A stretch of DNA of 64,000 bases from Dastarcus helophoroides (GCA_028583605.1 CM053330.1:17509539-17573538), one strand, 5' to 3'. Positions 23,601 through 36,000 are shown, numbered from the stretch's first letter. Notes: a model not told the origin generated them from the sequence alone. Program-made: numbers and translations.

Positions 23601-24177
23601 TTTTTAAATTTTGAATTATTTATAAAATTTAAAATTGTTATTTTCTTTTCCTGAAAATTTAACTTCAAATTCAGATCTAGACATTTTTTTAGAAATAGTG
23701 ACTCCGCTTTATATATTACTTTTCTAAACATTTTATGTTTAAACTTAAAAAAGTGTTAGCATTATTTCTAAATAGTTTAACTCAAAATTTTGAAATCTAA
23801 ATTTTTTTATTTTAAATTATATTCATGTATTCTAAAAGTTAGAGTACAAGTTTACAGTTTCTGCATTCTCTAAAAAAAATTGACTTTGTACTCGAAATTT
23901 CAACCTAAATCGAAATTTTAAATTTTAATTTGAATTTTTTTTCCTAAATTTCATAACCTTTTTTGAAATTTGTACTTTTGTTTCGAGATTACCCGAAATG
24001 TTTTATTTCTTTTGAATGAAAAATTAAAAATGAGTCACTCCGAGCTGAACCAAAAACCGAAAACCGGAAAAAACCGTTATTTTTGTAGAAGGGAAAACCT
24101 GAACTGAACCTATATAATTTTTTTTCCGGAACGAAAACCGAAAACCGGAACGAAAATAATAACGGTTCGAAGCCCTG
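20649..24177. mobile_element. hAT-type non-autonomous element, 3.5 kb, inside copia
   Basis: Perfect 15 bp TIRs CAGGGCTTCGAACCG and a perfect 8 bp TSD CTCACAAC (20641-20648 and 24178-24185) define it. Subterminal AACCGGAAACCGAAAA repeats fill about 20660-20760 and 24045-24165. Removing element plus one TSD rejoins the copia frame across NPFKAHNNDTRTKHKLE. The interior, 20880-23990, is degenerate GAAATTTT repeat with no transposase; its strand sense flips inside. Near 21165-21215 a GATCCGTAGCTCGCGAGCCA stretch resembles another hAT end and may be a nested relic. Confidence 0.92.
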
Positions 24178-25690
24178 CTCACAACAATGATACAAGAACT
24201 AAACATAAGTTAGAAATTGTACATTCAGATTTATGCGGACCATTTGAAGTAAACTCCATAGGAGGATTCCGATATTTTTTGTCTTTCATTGATGATTTTT
24301 CGCGCAAGGTGTTTATTTAATTTCTAAAAGAAAAAGAAGAAGTAAACGAAATGTTCAAAAAATTTAAAAACCTTGTTGAAAACTAAACTGGTTTAAAAAT
24401 CAAATGCTTACGTACTGACAATGGTAAAGAGTATGTAAATAAGCATTTACAAAAAACTCTAGATTACTTTGGAATAAGGCACGAGACAGCGATACCCTAT
24501 AGCCCACAGCAAAACGGAATTGCAGAACGGATAAACAAAACCATAGTAGAAAAAGTTCCGAAGCGAATCTAAAAAAAGAAATTTTGGGCCGAAGCATCGA
24601 ATATGGCAGTGCACATAATAAACCGCTCATCAACATGCGCTATAAAAAAAGAAGACGCCTGAAAAAATTTGGATGAACAAAAAACCAAATTTGTCCTATT
24701 TGAAGATATTTGGATGCAGAGCAATGGTTCATATCACAAAGGAAAAACAAAAAAAAGCCGGATGAAAAATCAACAGACTGCATTTTCGCAGGTTACTGTG
24801 ACAATTCCAAAGGCAAGAGATTGTTCGATACAAAGACTAATAAAATTGTGACTAGCAGAGACGTTGTTTTTTTCTAGAAAATGATTTTTTAAAGCAACCA
24901 GAACAAAAATTCGAAAATAAATCATTCTTACCATTATGCAATGAAAAGAAGAAAGAGATTTTACTAGAACTGGAATCAGAAGAAGAATACCCGAGTAAGG
25001 AAATAGAAACAGATAAAAGTGAAGACCAAAAACACGAGAGTTTAGAGAACACATAAGTAAAACCAACAAACCGTGAGATGTTCAAGTAGAACTCCAAAAC
25101 CAAATGAAGACCTAGACTACGAATACAACTACTTTGTAAATTCAGTTTATTTTTCACCGTCTACTGTAAAAAAAGCTTGAGAAAGCTATTGACGTTAAGT
25201 GAATATTCAAAAGAGAATCCAATTTCGAAGCAAACGTGCCAAAATATATAGCCCACCTAGTTGGTAAAGGTTGCAGTCAGAAGCAAGGATTGGACTATGA
25301 AGAAAATAAATGAAAGTCACTTAGTATGCAAATTAAAGAGAGCTATGTATGAGTCAAAGTGGACGTCCATGGAATGAAAAGTTAGTCAGAACCATAAAAC
25401 ACGGCGGCATGCAACAGTCTCAGAAAGACCAAGTATATTTTATAAAAAGGAAGGAACGAAAACAGTCACCGCTTCAACTTATGTTGATGACATGATAATA
25501 TTAAGCAATTGTCAAAAACTAAAAAAGGATCTGAAAGAAAAGCTATCAACAAATTTTAAAATGAAGGATTTAGGAGAAATTAAAGAATGTTTAGGAATAA
25601 AAATTGCACGTAATCCAAAATTACGACAAATACGCTTAAATCAAAGTATATTGCGACCTCATAAAATTGACTAAGGAAGAGTCGCCAAAA
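24178..25690 (+). pseudogene. Copia retrotransposon pol, 3' part (integrase, RT)
   Basis: Continuation of the copia pol. Integrase core: KLEIVHSDLCGPFEVNSIGG (first catalytic D), FIDDFSRKVF, CLRTDNGKEYVN (second D) and PYSPQQNGIAERINKTI (catalytic E). Downstream, an RT part holds EANVPKYIAHLVGKGCSQKQG near 25230 and the TYVDDMIILS catalytic box at about 25477-25506, followed by NFKMKDLGEIKECLGIKI. Many stops and shifts. The RNase H and 3' LTR are missing, since the sequence turns into the EIF1AD pseudogene flank near 25716. Confidence 0.88.
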
Positions 25691-25715
25691 AATAACCCAT
25701 TAATTAAATTGAAAG

Positions 25716-26290
25716 AAAGCCAAGATTATATCTGATATTTGTTTTTACTTAGCAACTTTTACAATTTTATTGATTGCTAAAGATCCCTATAACAATTTTA
25801 CAACAAACTAATTTAAAGCGAATATGAAACGATCTTAACTGAACCAAAAATTTAATTTTCACTGAAATTATTTAAACATCACTACAATAATTTTTTCCAT
25901 GGCTAGAATTATCTTCGTCATCCCTGGGACCATTTTTTTCATCGTAAGAATGTCTTTTTTAAAATACTTTATATAATCATTAGTGATTATTTTGACCATT
26001 TCAGCCTTGAGTTTGGGTCCTTCCTCGATGGGTTCGACAATGAAATCCCCTCTTTTTATCCAGAAGGTCCTCCTAAATTTCGTAGTATCTGATATCTATG
26101 TATCAGATACTTCTCACCGCTGGCCGCCTGTAGCTCGTGCAGGTTGTTGCCTTTTGAGCTAAGTACCCGAACAATTTTCTATTTTCACGTTGGTGGAGCC
26201 AAATCACCTAGAAAGCTTTCCAGCAAGATGTGTTTTCTTCTAAATACTCCTGACATCGCTGCTAGAACAAAAGTTTACTTATTAGACTTT
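25716..26290 (-). pseudogene. EIF1AD: EIF1AD pseudogene copy 1
   Basis: On minus, starting at the ATG near 26255, frames encode RRKHILLESFLGDLAPP, KIVRVLSSKGNNLHELQAAS, RGDFIVEPIEEGPKLKAEMV and an acidic tail, matching the S1-like eIF1A-domain protein EIF1AD. It is broken by in-frame stops, a deletion in the VESIEEG region and a small duplicated ATCAGATAC block at about 26085-26112. It is inverted relative to the copy at 40.9-41.5 kb. The two align beyond the coding part: upstream through AAACTTTTGTTCTA-CAGCG and downstream past CAATAAAATTGTAAAAG. No introns are visible within the coding part, suggesting a retrocopy later duplicated. Confidence 0.85.
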
Positions 26291-26299
26291 CATCATAGG

Positions 26300-27960
26300 A
26301 ACACCATAACTTCAGAATAAAAATCTTTAATTCCAATATCCCGGAGAAAAATTAAAACATCGCAATTAATCAAAAATTTTCCCAAAAAAGTTGAAATTTC
26401 TATTTTATAGTCAAATTATGGAAATATTCTCTTTATCTAAAAGGTTCGCAAAAAATTCGATATTTTAGGAACAACTTCAAATATATTAAAAATGTTTTAA
26501 CACAAGAGTTCAAAAACAAATGTATATTCTAAAATTAAAGTCAACACTTTGTGACCAAAAATAAAATGTTTGCTTTGAAACAAAAATAAATTAAAAAATC
26601 AAATTGATGTCAAACTATTGAGAATAGTAATAAATTAAACCAAAATTGGAAATTTAAAGGGCAAGTTTTCTAAAATAAGTCACTTTTTCAATTCTCTCTC
26701 TAAATTTTTTTCCTGATTTTTAAGGCGCCGGTCTGGTACTCTTAAAACGTCGAAATTCTTCGCTTGCCATTTTACAAACTACGTCAATACTATCGCTTAG
26801 AATTTAATGAAATTTGGTAATAATGTTTAGAAATATTGGGGAATTCGGGCTTTGAAAGCAGATTTTTGATTTTTGTCTTAGTATTCCCACAAATAGGCGT
26901 ACAATTTGTCTCTTTTTGCCTATTTTCAGAAGCGAATATCTCGGAAACTAAACGGAATTTGAAAAAAGAACTGCCAAAGCGCAAATTCGGCATCCTTGCT
27001 TCATAAGTTCTCCAAATTTGAAAACAAAATGTTGAAAAATAAAGGCACCATTTGTAAAATGGGAGAGCGGTGTTTGGCATAAAAATTGCGCTTAGATTTC
27101 GGTTGCCCACACTCAGATCAGGCAGGGTACGGAAACGGACGTGATGCGGAGCAGAGAAATTTTTGCCCCTTCCCCAATTCGTCATCAACGAACGAAGTAT
27201 CTTCGGCTTCCAAGCTCATATTTCTTTATCTAAGCACGGCGAATTATATTTAATTATTCGACACCAGACTTTTTAAAAAGAATTTTATTTTAAGTTGAAA
27301 TTACAACTGACCATTAAGTAGAAAGATACTATTATAACACTATGTTCTACAACAATGATGATGATATCGAGCGTCCTTTTGCTTATATAGGGTGGTGGTC
27401 TCTTGGGTGGTGTTTCTTAGGGATGCGAATGTTGTCTTGTCAAACATTCGCCATTTGGTGCTAAAATGGTGCATCCGCGACGGATGTTTGCAGGCTTTGA
27501 TAATTCGGGGTGGTCGCTGGACGATTTCCGTTTGGTTTATTTATCATTGGGATATGTATGTACGTGCTAATGTAACTGGCGGATATATCATAATAATAAT
27601 AAACAGTATTAAAACATTTGTTCTACAAAGGTTTGAGAGTAAAATAAATTGTTTAGTATTTGTAGCTTACAATCATTTACTGAATGTTTAGTGATTTTTG
27701 TTTTGATATATTTAGAAGAATTTTTTTCTCTCCTAATTAACATTTTTATATTACTCTTTGGATAAATATAAATATATCCTACGACAGCTTTAAGCAAAAA
27801 AAAAGAAAAATTGATTTTATATCATTTAAATTAAATTTCTACTAGCATCACTTCTAGTAGAAAATCGACCAATTATATCTGCAAAGAACGTGTTTTTCAC
27901 ATAATTAATTAATAGGTATTTATATGCAGACATTTAGTTCTTACCTTGACGATAGGAGAA
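26300..27960. other. No gene recognised; AT-rich then mixed sequence
   Basis: 26340-26700 is GAAATTTT-type repeat. 26790-27188 has a 132 codon minus open frame without recognisable family. 27350-27610 is a higher-GC patch ending in an ATAATAATAATAAAC run, reminiscent of a retroposon 3' end, but no RT or polymerase III box was seen. Confidence 0.4.
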
Positions 27961-29940
27961 AATGTGTGGGAAAATAAAAATTTCAGCTCTTTGAAAATTT
28001 CGAATTCTTCAAAAATTTTAGCTTTTTTCAAAATATCGATAGTTTTTTATAAATCTACTTTTTTTTTGAAAATCTCAACCTTTTTCACAATTTCGACATC
28101 CTGAAACTTTGGACCGCTTTTGAAAATTATGAATTTTTTTGAGAAATATGATTTTTATGATAATTTCGACTTTTCCTTATTTAGTTTTGAAAATTTCGAC
28201 CACTAACTAAGTATTTCAACTTTTCTTGAGAATTCCTATTTTTTGATACATATTTTCAACTTTTTTTCAAAATCTCTAGTTTTTCTTGAAGAATTTGACA
28301 TTTTTAATTTCTACTTTTTTAATGAATTCGACTTGGACATTTTAAAATTTCCACTTATTTCAAATTCTCATTAAAAAAAACAAAATTTTGACTTAATTAG
28401 AAAATTGTAACGTAAACATTTCAAAATTTTTCCTTTTTCTAAAATAGTGTTATTTTTAAAACTTCCTTATTTTTCAAAATTTCAACTTTTTCAGGAAATT
28501 TTTATTTTGTTGTAGATCCCGACTTTCTTTAAAAATGTCTGCTTTTTCTGACAATGTCGACATTTTAAAAAGGTGACCTAAAGAAAAATTCTGACCAGGT
28601 CAACATTTTCGAAAATTCGAATTGTTAGAAAAAAAGTCGAAATTATTAGAAAACCGCAGTTTAAAAAAATGCCAACATTCCAAAAGGCACGAATTAAAAG
28701 AAAAAAGGTAAACATTTTGTGGAAACTTAGAAAAAAGTTGTCTCAAAGTCGAATTTTTCGAAAAAAGTTGAATTGTGAGAGTAAAGCCGAAGTGCCAAAA
28801 AAGAAGAATTTTCAGAAAAAATTCATAATTTCGAGAAAATACTGTGCTTTCGTATCTTTGTAGAAAAATATATGTTTATTTAAAAGGAATTAACAGGAAA
28901 CAAAAATGGTAAAAGCAAGCATTTTTAAATCGCCTATTTCTAACTATGTACTTTACCTGCTTAGAGAACTGAAAGAAGGAATACGTCTCAAAGGATTTTT
29001 TTATAAGTTTGCAATTCGTTAGTCCAATTTCAAGCTTTTCTCTCGAAATTTTGAATCTAAAGTTTAAACTATTCGAATTTTCGTAGAGATTTTGAAATTT
29101 CATGGAAAACGTCGACAAGAATATCGAATATTTCAATTTAAAATCAAAGTTCCTTTACATAAATCTCATATTTTTAAAATCTGTTGCTATTTTTCAAAAA
29201 TTTCAGCTCAAATATAAAATCGATTTTTTTTTCATAATTCAGGGTGCAATTCTAAAGAGAACAGTTAGAATTTTTAAAACATTTTGGCTATTTTTTCAAA
29301 TTTTCTAATTTAAATCTGAAATTGTTTTTTTTTAATTTGGAATTGCAAGTCTAGAAAGAAAAAATAAATTTTCAGCCTTTACTTTCCAGTCAAAATTAAA
29401 ATAGCAAAAGAAAAACTTATTTTTTAAAATTTAAAGTAAACTAACATTTCAGGTAAAAAAGTCGAAAAAAAATTGTTTGGAAAAAATTCAAGCAACGTCT
29501 TTTTTAATTTTAAAATTCCGTAAAAAATTTTTAAATTTCTGACATAATTTTGTTCAAAGTTTTTTCCAGAATTTTGATTTAAATCTCAAATTCCGGATTC
29601 TTAATTCGAGTTTAAGAAAATATGGATCCTAATTTCGAACTTAAGAAAATAAATAAAAATGAAAATGAATAAAAATTGACATTTGTAAAAGGAAATTATA
29701 GAAATCTTCTAATTTCAACTTTTTTTTTAGAAATTCTATTTCAAAGCCTAAGTTTTAAGAAAATAATTTGAAATTTCCAATTTAAATCTTTTGGCTTTTT
29801 TTTCAGAATTTATTTAAATATATCCTTTTTTAAGTTTAGGATTTTTACTTGTTTCTTAAAATTTTGTTTTAAAAAGTCTAAATTTTAACAAAGTCTTTAA
29901 ATAACATAAAATTTTGACATTTTAGTCGAAGTTTACATTT
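27960..29940. repeat. Degenerate AT-rich repeat, strand sense flips
   Basis: 27960-28560 is pyrimidine-rich on plus (TTTCGACTTTTT-like); 28600-28860 is purine-rich (AAAAAGTCGAAATT-like); then mixed to 29940. Chance open frames only. Confidence 0.75.
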
Positions 29941-30270
29941 TTTCTCAATTTTGGTGGAACAGACTGGTTCTTGGTTATCTTCAAAAATTGAAATACAAAA
30001 ATTGCCCCCTGAAACCAAATAAGGTTAAAAAACACAACAAAGGTTGCTCAAACGCGTTTCGGCAGCCAAGCTATCATCTTCAGAGAGATACTGACTGAAA
30101 CCAAGAAAGATTAAAAAACCCAACAAAGGTTGCTCTAACGTGTTTCAACAGCCAGGCTATCATTTTCAGAGAGATTCTGAAGATGATAGTTTGGCTGTCG
30201 AAGCGCGTTAGAGCAACCTTTGTTATGTTTTTTAATCTTTCTTGGTTTCAGGGAACAATTTTTGTATTTC
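29941..30270. repeat. Penelope-type terminal repeats, three units, partly palindromic
   Basis: Three units related to 8395-8590: two inverted (29948-30090 and 30095-30175) and one direct (30175-30270). Each has the CTGAAGATGATAG..GGCTG-CGAA hairpin core and the AAAGATTAAAAAACACAACAAAGG tail or its inverse. The last two units form a palindrome, about 30099-30248. Confidence 0.7.
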
Positions 30271-30289
30271 AATTTTTTTCAAACTCTCA

Positions 30290-31290
30290 TAACTTTCATA
30301 ATTTCAACATTTTGAACTTGTCTCTTGGAATTTCGATTTTAGTCTCAAAATTTTGACTTTATTCTCCATATTTTGTTTCTGAAGTCGAAATTAAAAAATA
30401 GTTTCTATTTTTTTGAAAAATTTAAAAAGCTTCTAAACAATATACCGATTTTGAGAAATTTTGACTATCTTTTTGAAATTTTAATTTGTAATTTTAAACT
30501 CGAAATTTTCACTTCTTTCACAAAATTTTGGTCTTAAAGTTGAATAGTCGAATAGGTCTTAAAATATTAAAGTTGTTTACTGAAATTTCGACTTTAAATA
30601 ACGAAATTTCAATTGTAATGCCCAAAATCAAGAAAAAATAGTAATTACAATTGAAAACTTGAAACTCTGTAGATTTCGAAAAAATTTGCAATTATAAAAA
30701 ATGTTATAGTTTTTGAATTATTTTATAAATCTTGATATTTCACCTTTTTCCAAGTTTCAAGTTTAATCCTCAAAATTAAATCTTAAGCTTTCACCTTATT
30801 CTCCAACTCCGCATTTATTTAAAAAATAAATACTTTTTTGTAACTCTGAAATAACAAAATTCGAATTATGAGTTCTGAAAAAAGTTTACAACCCTTTACG
30901 GACACAATTTCAAATTTAAACTTGCGATTTTGTTAAAATAATTCAAAATTTGGATAAAATGGAAATCAGTAGATCCAAAGTCGAGAATGTTCAAAAAAAT
31001 CTTCTCGGAATTTAAAAAAAGGGTCGATATAAAAAAAAATTGGGCAATTAATTTCACAAATAGAAGAAAAAAAAGACCCTTTCAGGAAAAGTAAGAAAAG
31101 AAAAATAAAAATTAAATGCCCAAATAGAAAATTAAAGAAAAACGAAATTTTAAGATAAAATCGATATTTATGAGTTACATCATACTAAGAAAATCTACCG
31201 CACGGCCCTGAAGTCAAATCGGAAAAAAGTCAAATTTCGGTAAATAAATAAAAAATTTCCGAAGAAAATATTTTTCGGAAACTTTCGTTT
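30290..31290. repeat. Degenerate AT-rich repeat
   Basis: Continuation of GAAATTTT-type sequence, pyrimidine-rich then purine-rich on plus. No coding signal. Confidence 0.7.
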
Positions 31291-31299
31291 TTTTTTGTT

Positions 31300-31678
31300 A
31301 AAATTTCAACAATCCAAATACCACAAAAAGTTGAAATTTTCAAAAAATATTTGTCAATTCTGTTTTAATTGTTTATCAAATCGCGACAAAAAAAATATTA
31401 CTTTAAGAAACAGATCAAAATCTCCGCTTGCAAGTTTACAAACAAATATGAATACGAAACCAACTGCTATCAGCAATATGCACACTTCCTTAAGGTATCC
31501 AAATGGATCGAGTTGCACAGTATCATATATCACTAAAGTGACGATATGAAAGATTGCGAATTCGAACGTAAACCGATCTTCTTACTCAATTCCCCTTCGA
31601 AACCTCTTCCGTATCTGTTCTTCTAACCTCCCTCAGCAGGGCATTTAAATCCGAGAGCCAAATCGTACTTAGCGATTT
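31300..31678. other. No gene recognised
   Basis: An 84 codon open frame at 31295-31549 has no family signature. Sequence to 31678 is less AT-rich but shows no coding continuity. Confidence 0.4.
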
Positions 31679-31955
31679 ACTTAAATCTCGTATCTAAACC
31701 AGAATATAGGAATATTTTACATTGTTTCACGTAATTTTGACTCTGAAACTCGACATTTCTAGAACAAATTTAAAATATTAAGATATCAGTTATTTAGAAA
31801 GATGTCATAGATATTAGTTTTAACTTAACATTTTTGGAAATATAAATATGGAAAAGTTTGAGAAAGATGTCCAATTTTTAAGATAATTTTAAAACCAGTA
31901 TTTTGAAAAAAAGTTCCAATATTGAGATTAAAGTTTTAAGAAATTATAGCCAACT
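31679..31955 (-). repeat. Inverted copy of the 14.6 kb repeat segment
   Basis: The minus strand aligns along its whole length with about 14585-14885. Shared landmarks are CAGAATATA-GAAT, ATTTTGACTCTGAA, TATTAAGATATCAGT, AGAAAGATGTCATA and GGAAATATAAATATGGAAAA. This shows that part of the AT-rich material is a dispersed family with alignable copies. Confidence 0.8.
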
Positions 31956-32039
31956 ATGATTTGAATTTAAAAAAAGCGAAATTTATGCCATATCTCAAAA
32001 ATGACAGCTTACGTGCAAAATTGGATAAGATAATCTAAT

Positions 32040-33492
32040 TAGCAACATAATTTTCTAGCCCTAGATCAAAAGCTCACCTGGAATCCTCATTTGACTAAAA
32101 TAATCAAGAGAGCCACGACAGCGTTCTGGACGTGCCGCAGATTATTCGGCAAAACCTTGGGGTCTGAAACCGAAAATGATTTATTGGTCATATAGGATGA
32201 TAATTACACCCCTGATTACATACGCTTCTTTAGTATGATGGCCAAAAATAACGAAAAAGACAGGCACAAAACCTAACTAAACATAGTTCAAAGGATATGC
32301 ATGTCTGGGTATAACAGGAGCAATGAACACCCGCCCAACAGAAGCAATGGAAATAATGCTAGGTCTAACTCCTCTCCACCTTTTAGTGAAGAGGGAGGCG
32401 ATCAAAGGAGCCTCAAGATTACTGCAATTAAAAGAATTTAAAGAAGGAGACTTCGTCGGTCCCTTGGAAATCCCCAATGAATGTAGCCAGGATGATTTTA
32501 GCAAGATCGGTTGATTATATGCAACCCAGGTACGAATTTGATCATTCCTTTGAGGTGGACTTAGATAGCCTCACTAACGCTCAATCAGTACCTGAAGAAA
32601 AACACAAAATATCTATTTGGTTTACAGATGGATCAAAGACAGCACAAAGGACTGAAAGTGGGAATTTATGACCGTGACTATAGGTTTTGTAAAGCCTTGG
32701 GAAAATACCCAACTGTCTTTCAAACTGAAATACATGGCAATAGAACTCTGCACCTACGAGTGTCTTCAAAGGAACCTGAAAGGTCTGTCTCTGACATCCA
32801 AGCGACAATAAAGGCTCTTAGCAGCTGCCTTGTCAAATCCAAACTAGTTTGGAACTGTCAACAAACTCTAAAGCAACTGGCTAAATACAACAGGATTAAC
32901 CTTAAGTGGGTGCCAGGACACAAAGGAATACAAGGGAATGAAGCTGCGAATCAACACGCTAGAGAAGGATCTGCATCGTCATTTCTTGGACCTGAACCGG
33001 CTTTCGGTTTTTTCCAAAAGTCAAATCAACAATGAGGTCAAAAAATGGGAAGCAAAGTCAAGAATCTCCCACTGGAGATCATATCCAGGACTACGACAAG
33101 CGAAAAGATTCATATCCGGAACGCTTAAAAAGACAAAGGTCTACTTTAGAACTCAGCAAATCCGAATTGAGAATCCTAACCGGCCTCTTAACAGGACATT
33201 GCCCTATGAGGTATCACCTCACCTAGGTCGCTTTTGGGCAGAAGCTGCGGAGACTGCAGGATATGTGCTATGCAAGTGCGATGCGCTTGCACGCAAAAGG
33301 CACGGCCAACTTGGATGGGTGTCCTTAGACCCCTCAGATGTGAAAAAACCCAATCCCAAGTCCATAATAAACTTATACAAAAGTTTGAACCTGGGAAATA
33401 CATAGATCAGGGTAAGATCTCCTTAGGTCGAGATGCGGGGTGGACGAAGAGAAACATGAAACGACCGATATATAATCTAATCTAATCTAACA
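32040..33492 (+). mobile_element. I-group non-LTR retrotransposon, 3' part with RNase H
   Basis: Broken plus frames encode the C-terminal RT region (LTWNPHLTKIIKRATTAFWTC near 32065, MNTRPTEAMEIMLGLTPLHL near 32323), then RNase H: SIWFTDGSKTA at about 32608-32640 (first D), AIELCTYECLQ near 32740 (E), SDIQATIKALSSC near 32790 (D) and WVPGHKGIQGNEAANQHA near 32910 (H region). A C-terminal part follows, 32938-33405, with a degraded Cys/His knuckle (YVLCKCDALARKRHG). The copy ends in a TAATC-type simple repeat at 33472-33490, typical of 3' ends in the I/R1/LOA groups. The 5' side is truncated near 32040. Confidence 0.85.
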
Positions 33493-33499
33493 TAATTCT

Positions 33500-34237
33500 C
33501 TACAATTTTCCTTTTTACACTTTTTCTTTATAAAAATGTTAAGTTTAATTTTAAAGTTTCGTGTCACTATCCAAATTTTGATTTTAAAAACGAATTTAAA
33601 TTTTAAGCTGTTTTTCGAAAATTTAACTTCTTTTTCAACAGTTCCAGTTGTTAATTTTTAATCTGTTCTTAAAAGTTCCATTAAGAAGTTTCGATCTTTT
33701 ATAAAAATGTTAACTATAATTTTAAAATTTATTGTCACTATCTAAATTTTGATTTTAAAAACGAATTTAAATTTTAAGCTGTTTTCGAAATTTCGACTTT
33801 TTTCTCATAACAATAAATAAATTTACAGTTTTAATTTTCACTTTATTTTTGAACATTACCACGGTGTTAGTTGTATGGTTTTTTCGAAGCGTAGTAACAT
33901 TTCAGAATTTTTTCAGTTTTAAGTTGCTATTATTTTTTTACCAAATTTTTGCTTTTTCTAAACATTTTGTATTTTCATTTTTGAAATTGAACTTGCATGA
34001 TTCTTTCAAAATTTGTAGAAATATTTTTTTCATTATGAATATAATCATGAAATTTTGACTTATTCCTCAAACTTAATTTCTCAATTAAATTAGAAATATT
34101 TACTCTTTCTCCTAAATTTCGACTTTAGGTCTGTAAATTGGACTTTAATATTTACAAGTTTGATCTCAAAATTTCTACAATTGTCCGTTCATTCTAAGAT
34201 ATTTATATTAAATTTTTCGTAATGTTTGGAAAGTTTT
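33500..34237. repeat. AT-rich repeat with 171 bp higher-order duplication
   Basis: TTTATAAAAATGTTAA followed by about 75 bp recurs 171 bp later (33531 versus 33702), including TGATTTTAAAAACGAATTTA. The segment between, AGCAGTTCTAGTT-like at about 33640-33720, also matches 41600-41690. Confidence 0.75.
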
Positions 34238-34332
34238 AGTTTTGACGGAACGGACTGGTCCTTGGTTATCTTCAAACACAGAAAAGAAAGACCTTTCTTG
34301 GTTTCAGGGGACAAGTTCTGTGTTTCAAGTTT
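34238..34332 (+). repeat. Penelope-type terminal repeat, short relic
   Basis: GACGGAACGGACTGGTCCTTGG and the CTTTCTTGGTTTCAGGGGAC tail match the ends of the 8.4 and 30 kb repeats; the hairpin core is deleted. Confidence 0.65.
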
Positions 34333-34339
34333 TAGTTTG

Positions 34340-36000
34340 TTAAAAATGATACATTAATTGATGGGAGAGTGCTGTATAAAAAGCACCTATACCAATATTA
34401 ATTATTATTTATGTAACATTGTGTGACTTTTAGGAAAAATATTAGAATTATCAGAGAAACACAGATTTTTAATTTAAGAACAGCATTTCTAAACAGTCAT
34501 GTTCCAATTTGCAATATATTTTTTAAAAAATTTTGAAATTTTCAATTTAACTTTGCTTTACTGAAAAAAATATGAAAAGTCAACATTTTGAAATATTGAA
34601 AATTTCAAAATTAGAAATAAAGAATGTAATAACAATATAATGATATAGAATTGAAATCAAAATTGTGATTTTGAAGTTAAAGGAAAAAATAAAAACAAAA
34701 ATTTATAAACAATCGATTTATTACAGATAAGAGTTACATGCTTAATATTGAAGATGAACAAACTCTCAGACAGCTGCTTAACACGGATTTCTGAAACCCG
34801 GGACACCAAATCTTTGCTTAGATCATCTAATTAGCAACATAGGTTTTTAAAAATTTTGTTCTTACAATTACAAAATCATAAATAACAAAGCAAAGGCAAT
34901 TAATAATAATAATCAAAATTTGTTTTTTTCAATAGCTAGTAAGCAATGAACTTTTTTAAAACTTCGAAAAGTGCACTAAAATGGGCCTATAAAATTACAA
35001 ATTTTTCCATATTTAGAGTTTCTTTAATCTCCGCTAGTCTTTTGAGATTTCCATCAAATAAAACTCACTTTGTGTAATAAAACTAAGGAGAACTACTTAA
35101 AAGACTTCAACGCATGAATTCGTCAAATATTTTCGTATTGAAATTTATCAGTAGAAGAAAAAAATATGCCATAAACAAGTCGAAGAATATTCACAAAAAT
35201 TACATTTAGATTTGTACTTTTGAAATAAATCTGTCCATTTTTAATTAAAACTTCATCAAGTACCTACTAAATTCAATAAAATCATAGGTTTCAGAAATAT
35301 TACTGCAATTTTTTTAACCACTTTGTGATCTAAAGCTTTGGCAGAATTTTTTAATTTTTATGTTTGCTAAAAATATATTGAAGGGGTACTATGGAATGCA
35401 AACCAGTTCCGCACATAGGGTATGAAATTTTGAAATAAAACCACTACCAAAATAATTGACGGATTTGCCAAGATTTTTTTTTGGAAATGTTGGCTTCTCC
35501 TGAATTTTGAACTTTATTAGAATTTGGTAAAAAATTTGAATATTTTTTCTCAAAATTGCCACTTTTCTTCATCCATCATTCCTTGATAAACTTAGGTTAA
35601 GTGTTAGCAGTTCTTTTTTTTCAAACTCGAAGTTTAAATTTTAAAATTCATTTTTTTTACAAAATGCAATTTTTTTAGCTTTGCGTTCAAAAATTCACTA
35701 AACTTATCTTTTCTTGGCTTAAAATCTGATTTTACTGATAAAAGACATTTCAAAAACGTCAATCTCACCATCCCTAAAATGATGTTTTGGTTAAACTTGT
35801 TTTAAAAATTATCTCCTTGAATGGGTACTAAAGATAAGCATCAGAAATATTATGAATTTCCAAGAGTCAAATTTATATTAAATTTACAATTCTAAAAAGG
35901 TACAATAACATCCTCAGCTGGGGCTTACTACACTAATTGCAAGCTTTGTTAAATATAATATTAATTCAATACCGACCATCAAAACATAATCCTTCAGGTG
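34340..36000. other. AT-rich, no gene recognised
   Basis: Mixed degenerate AT repeat. GATCATCTAATTAGCAACAT at 34822-34841 nearly repeats 32028-32047, just 5' of the I-like element, so a short dispersed repeat is present. No coding run. Confidence 0.45.

Noticed and set aside
27392..27691. 99 codon plus-strand open frame as a gene
   Set aside because: No start context, splice sites or family motif; it runs into an ATAATAATAA tail more like a retroposon end.
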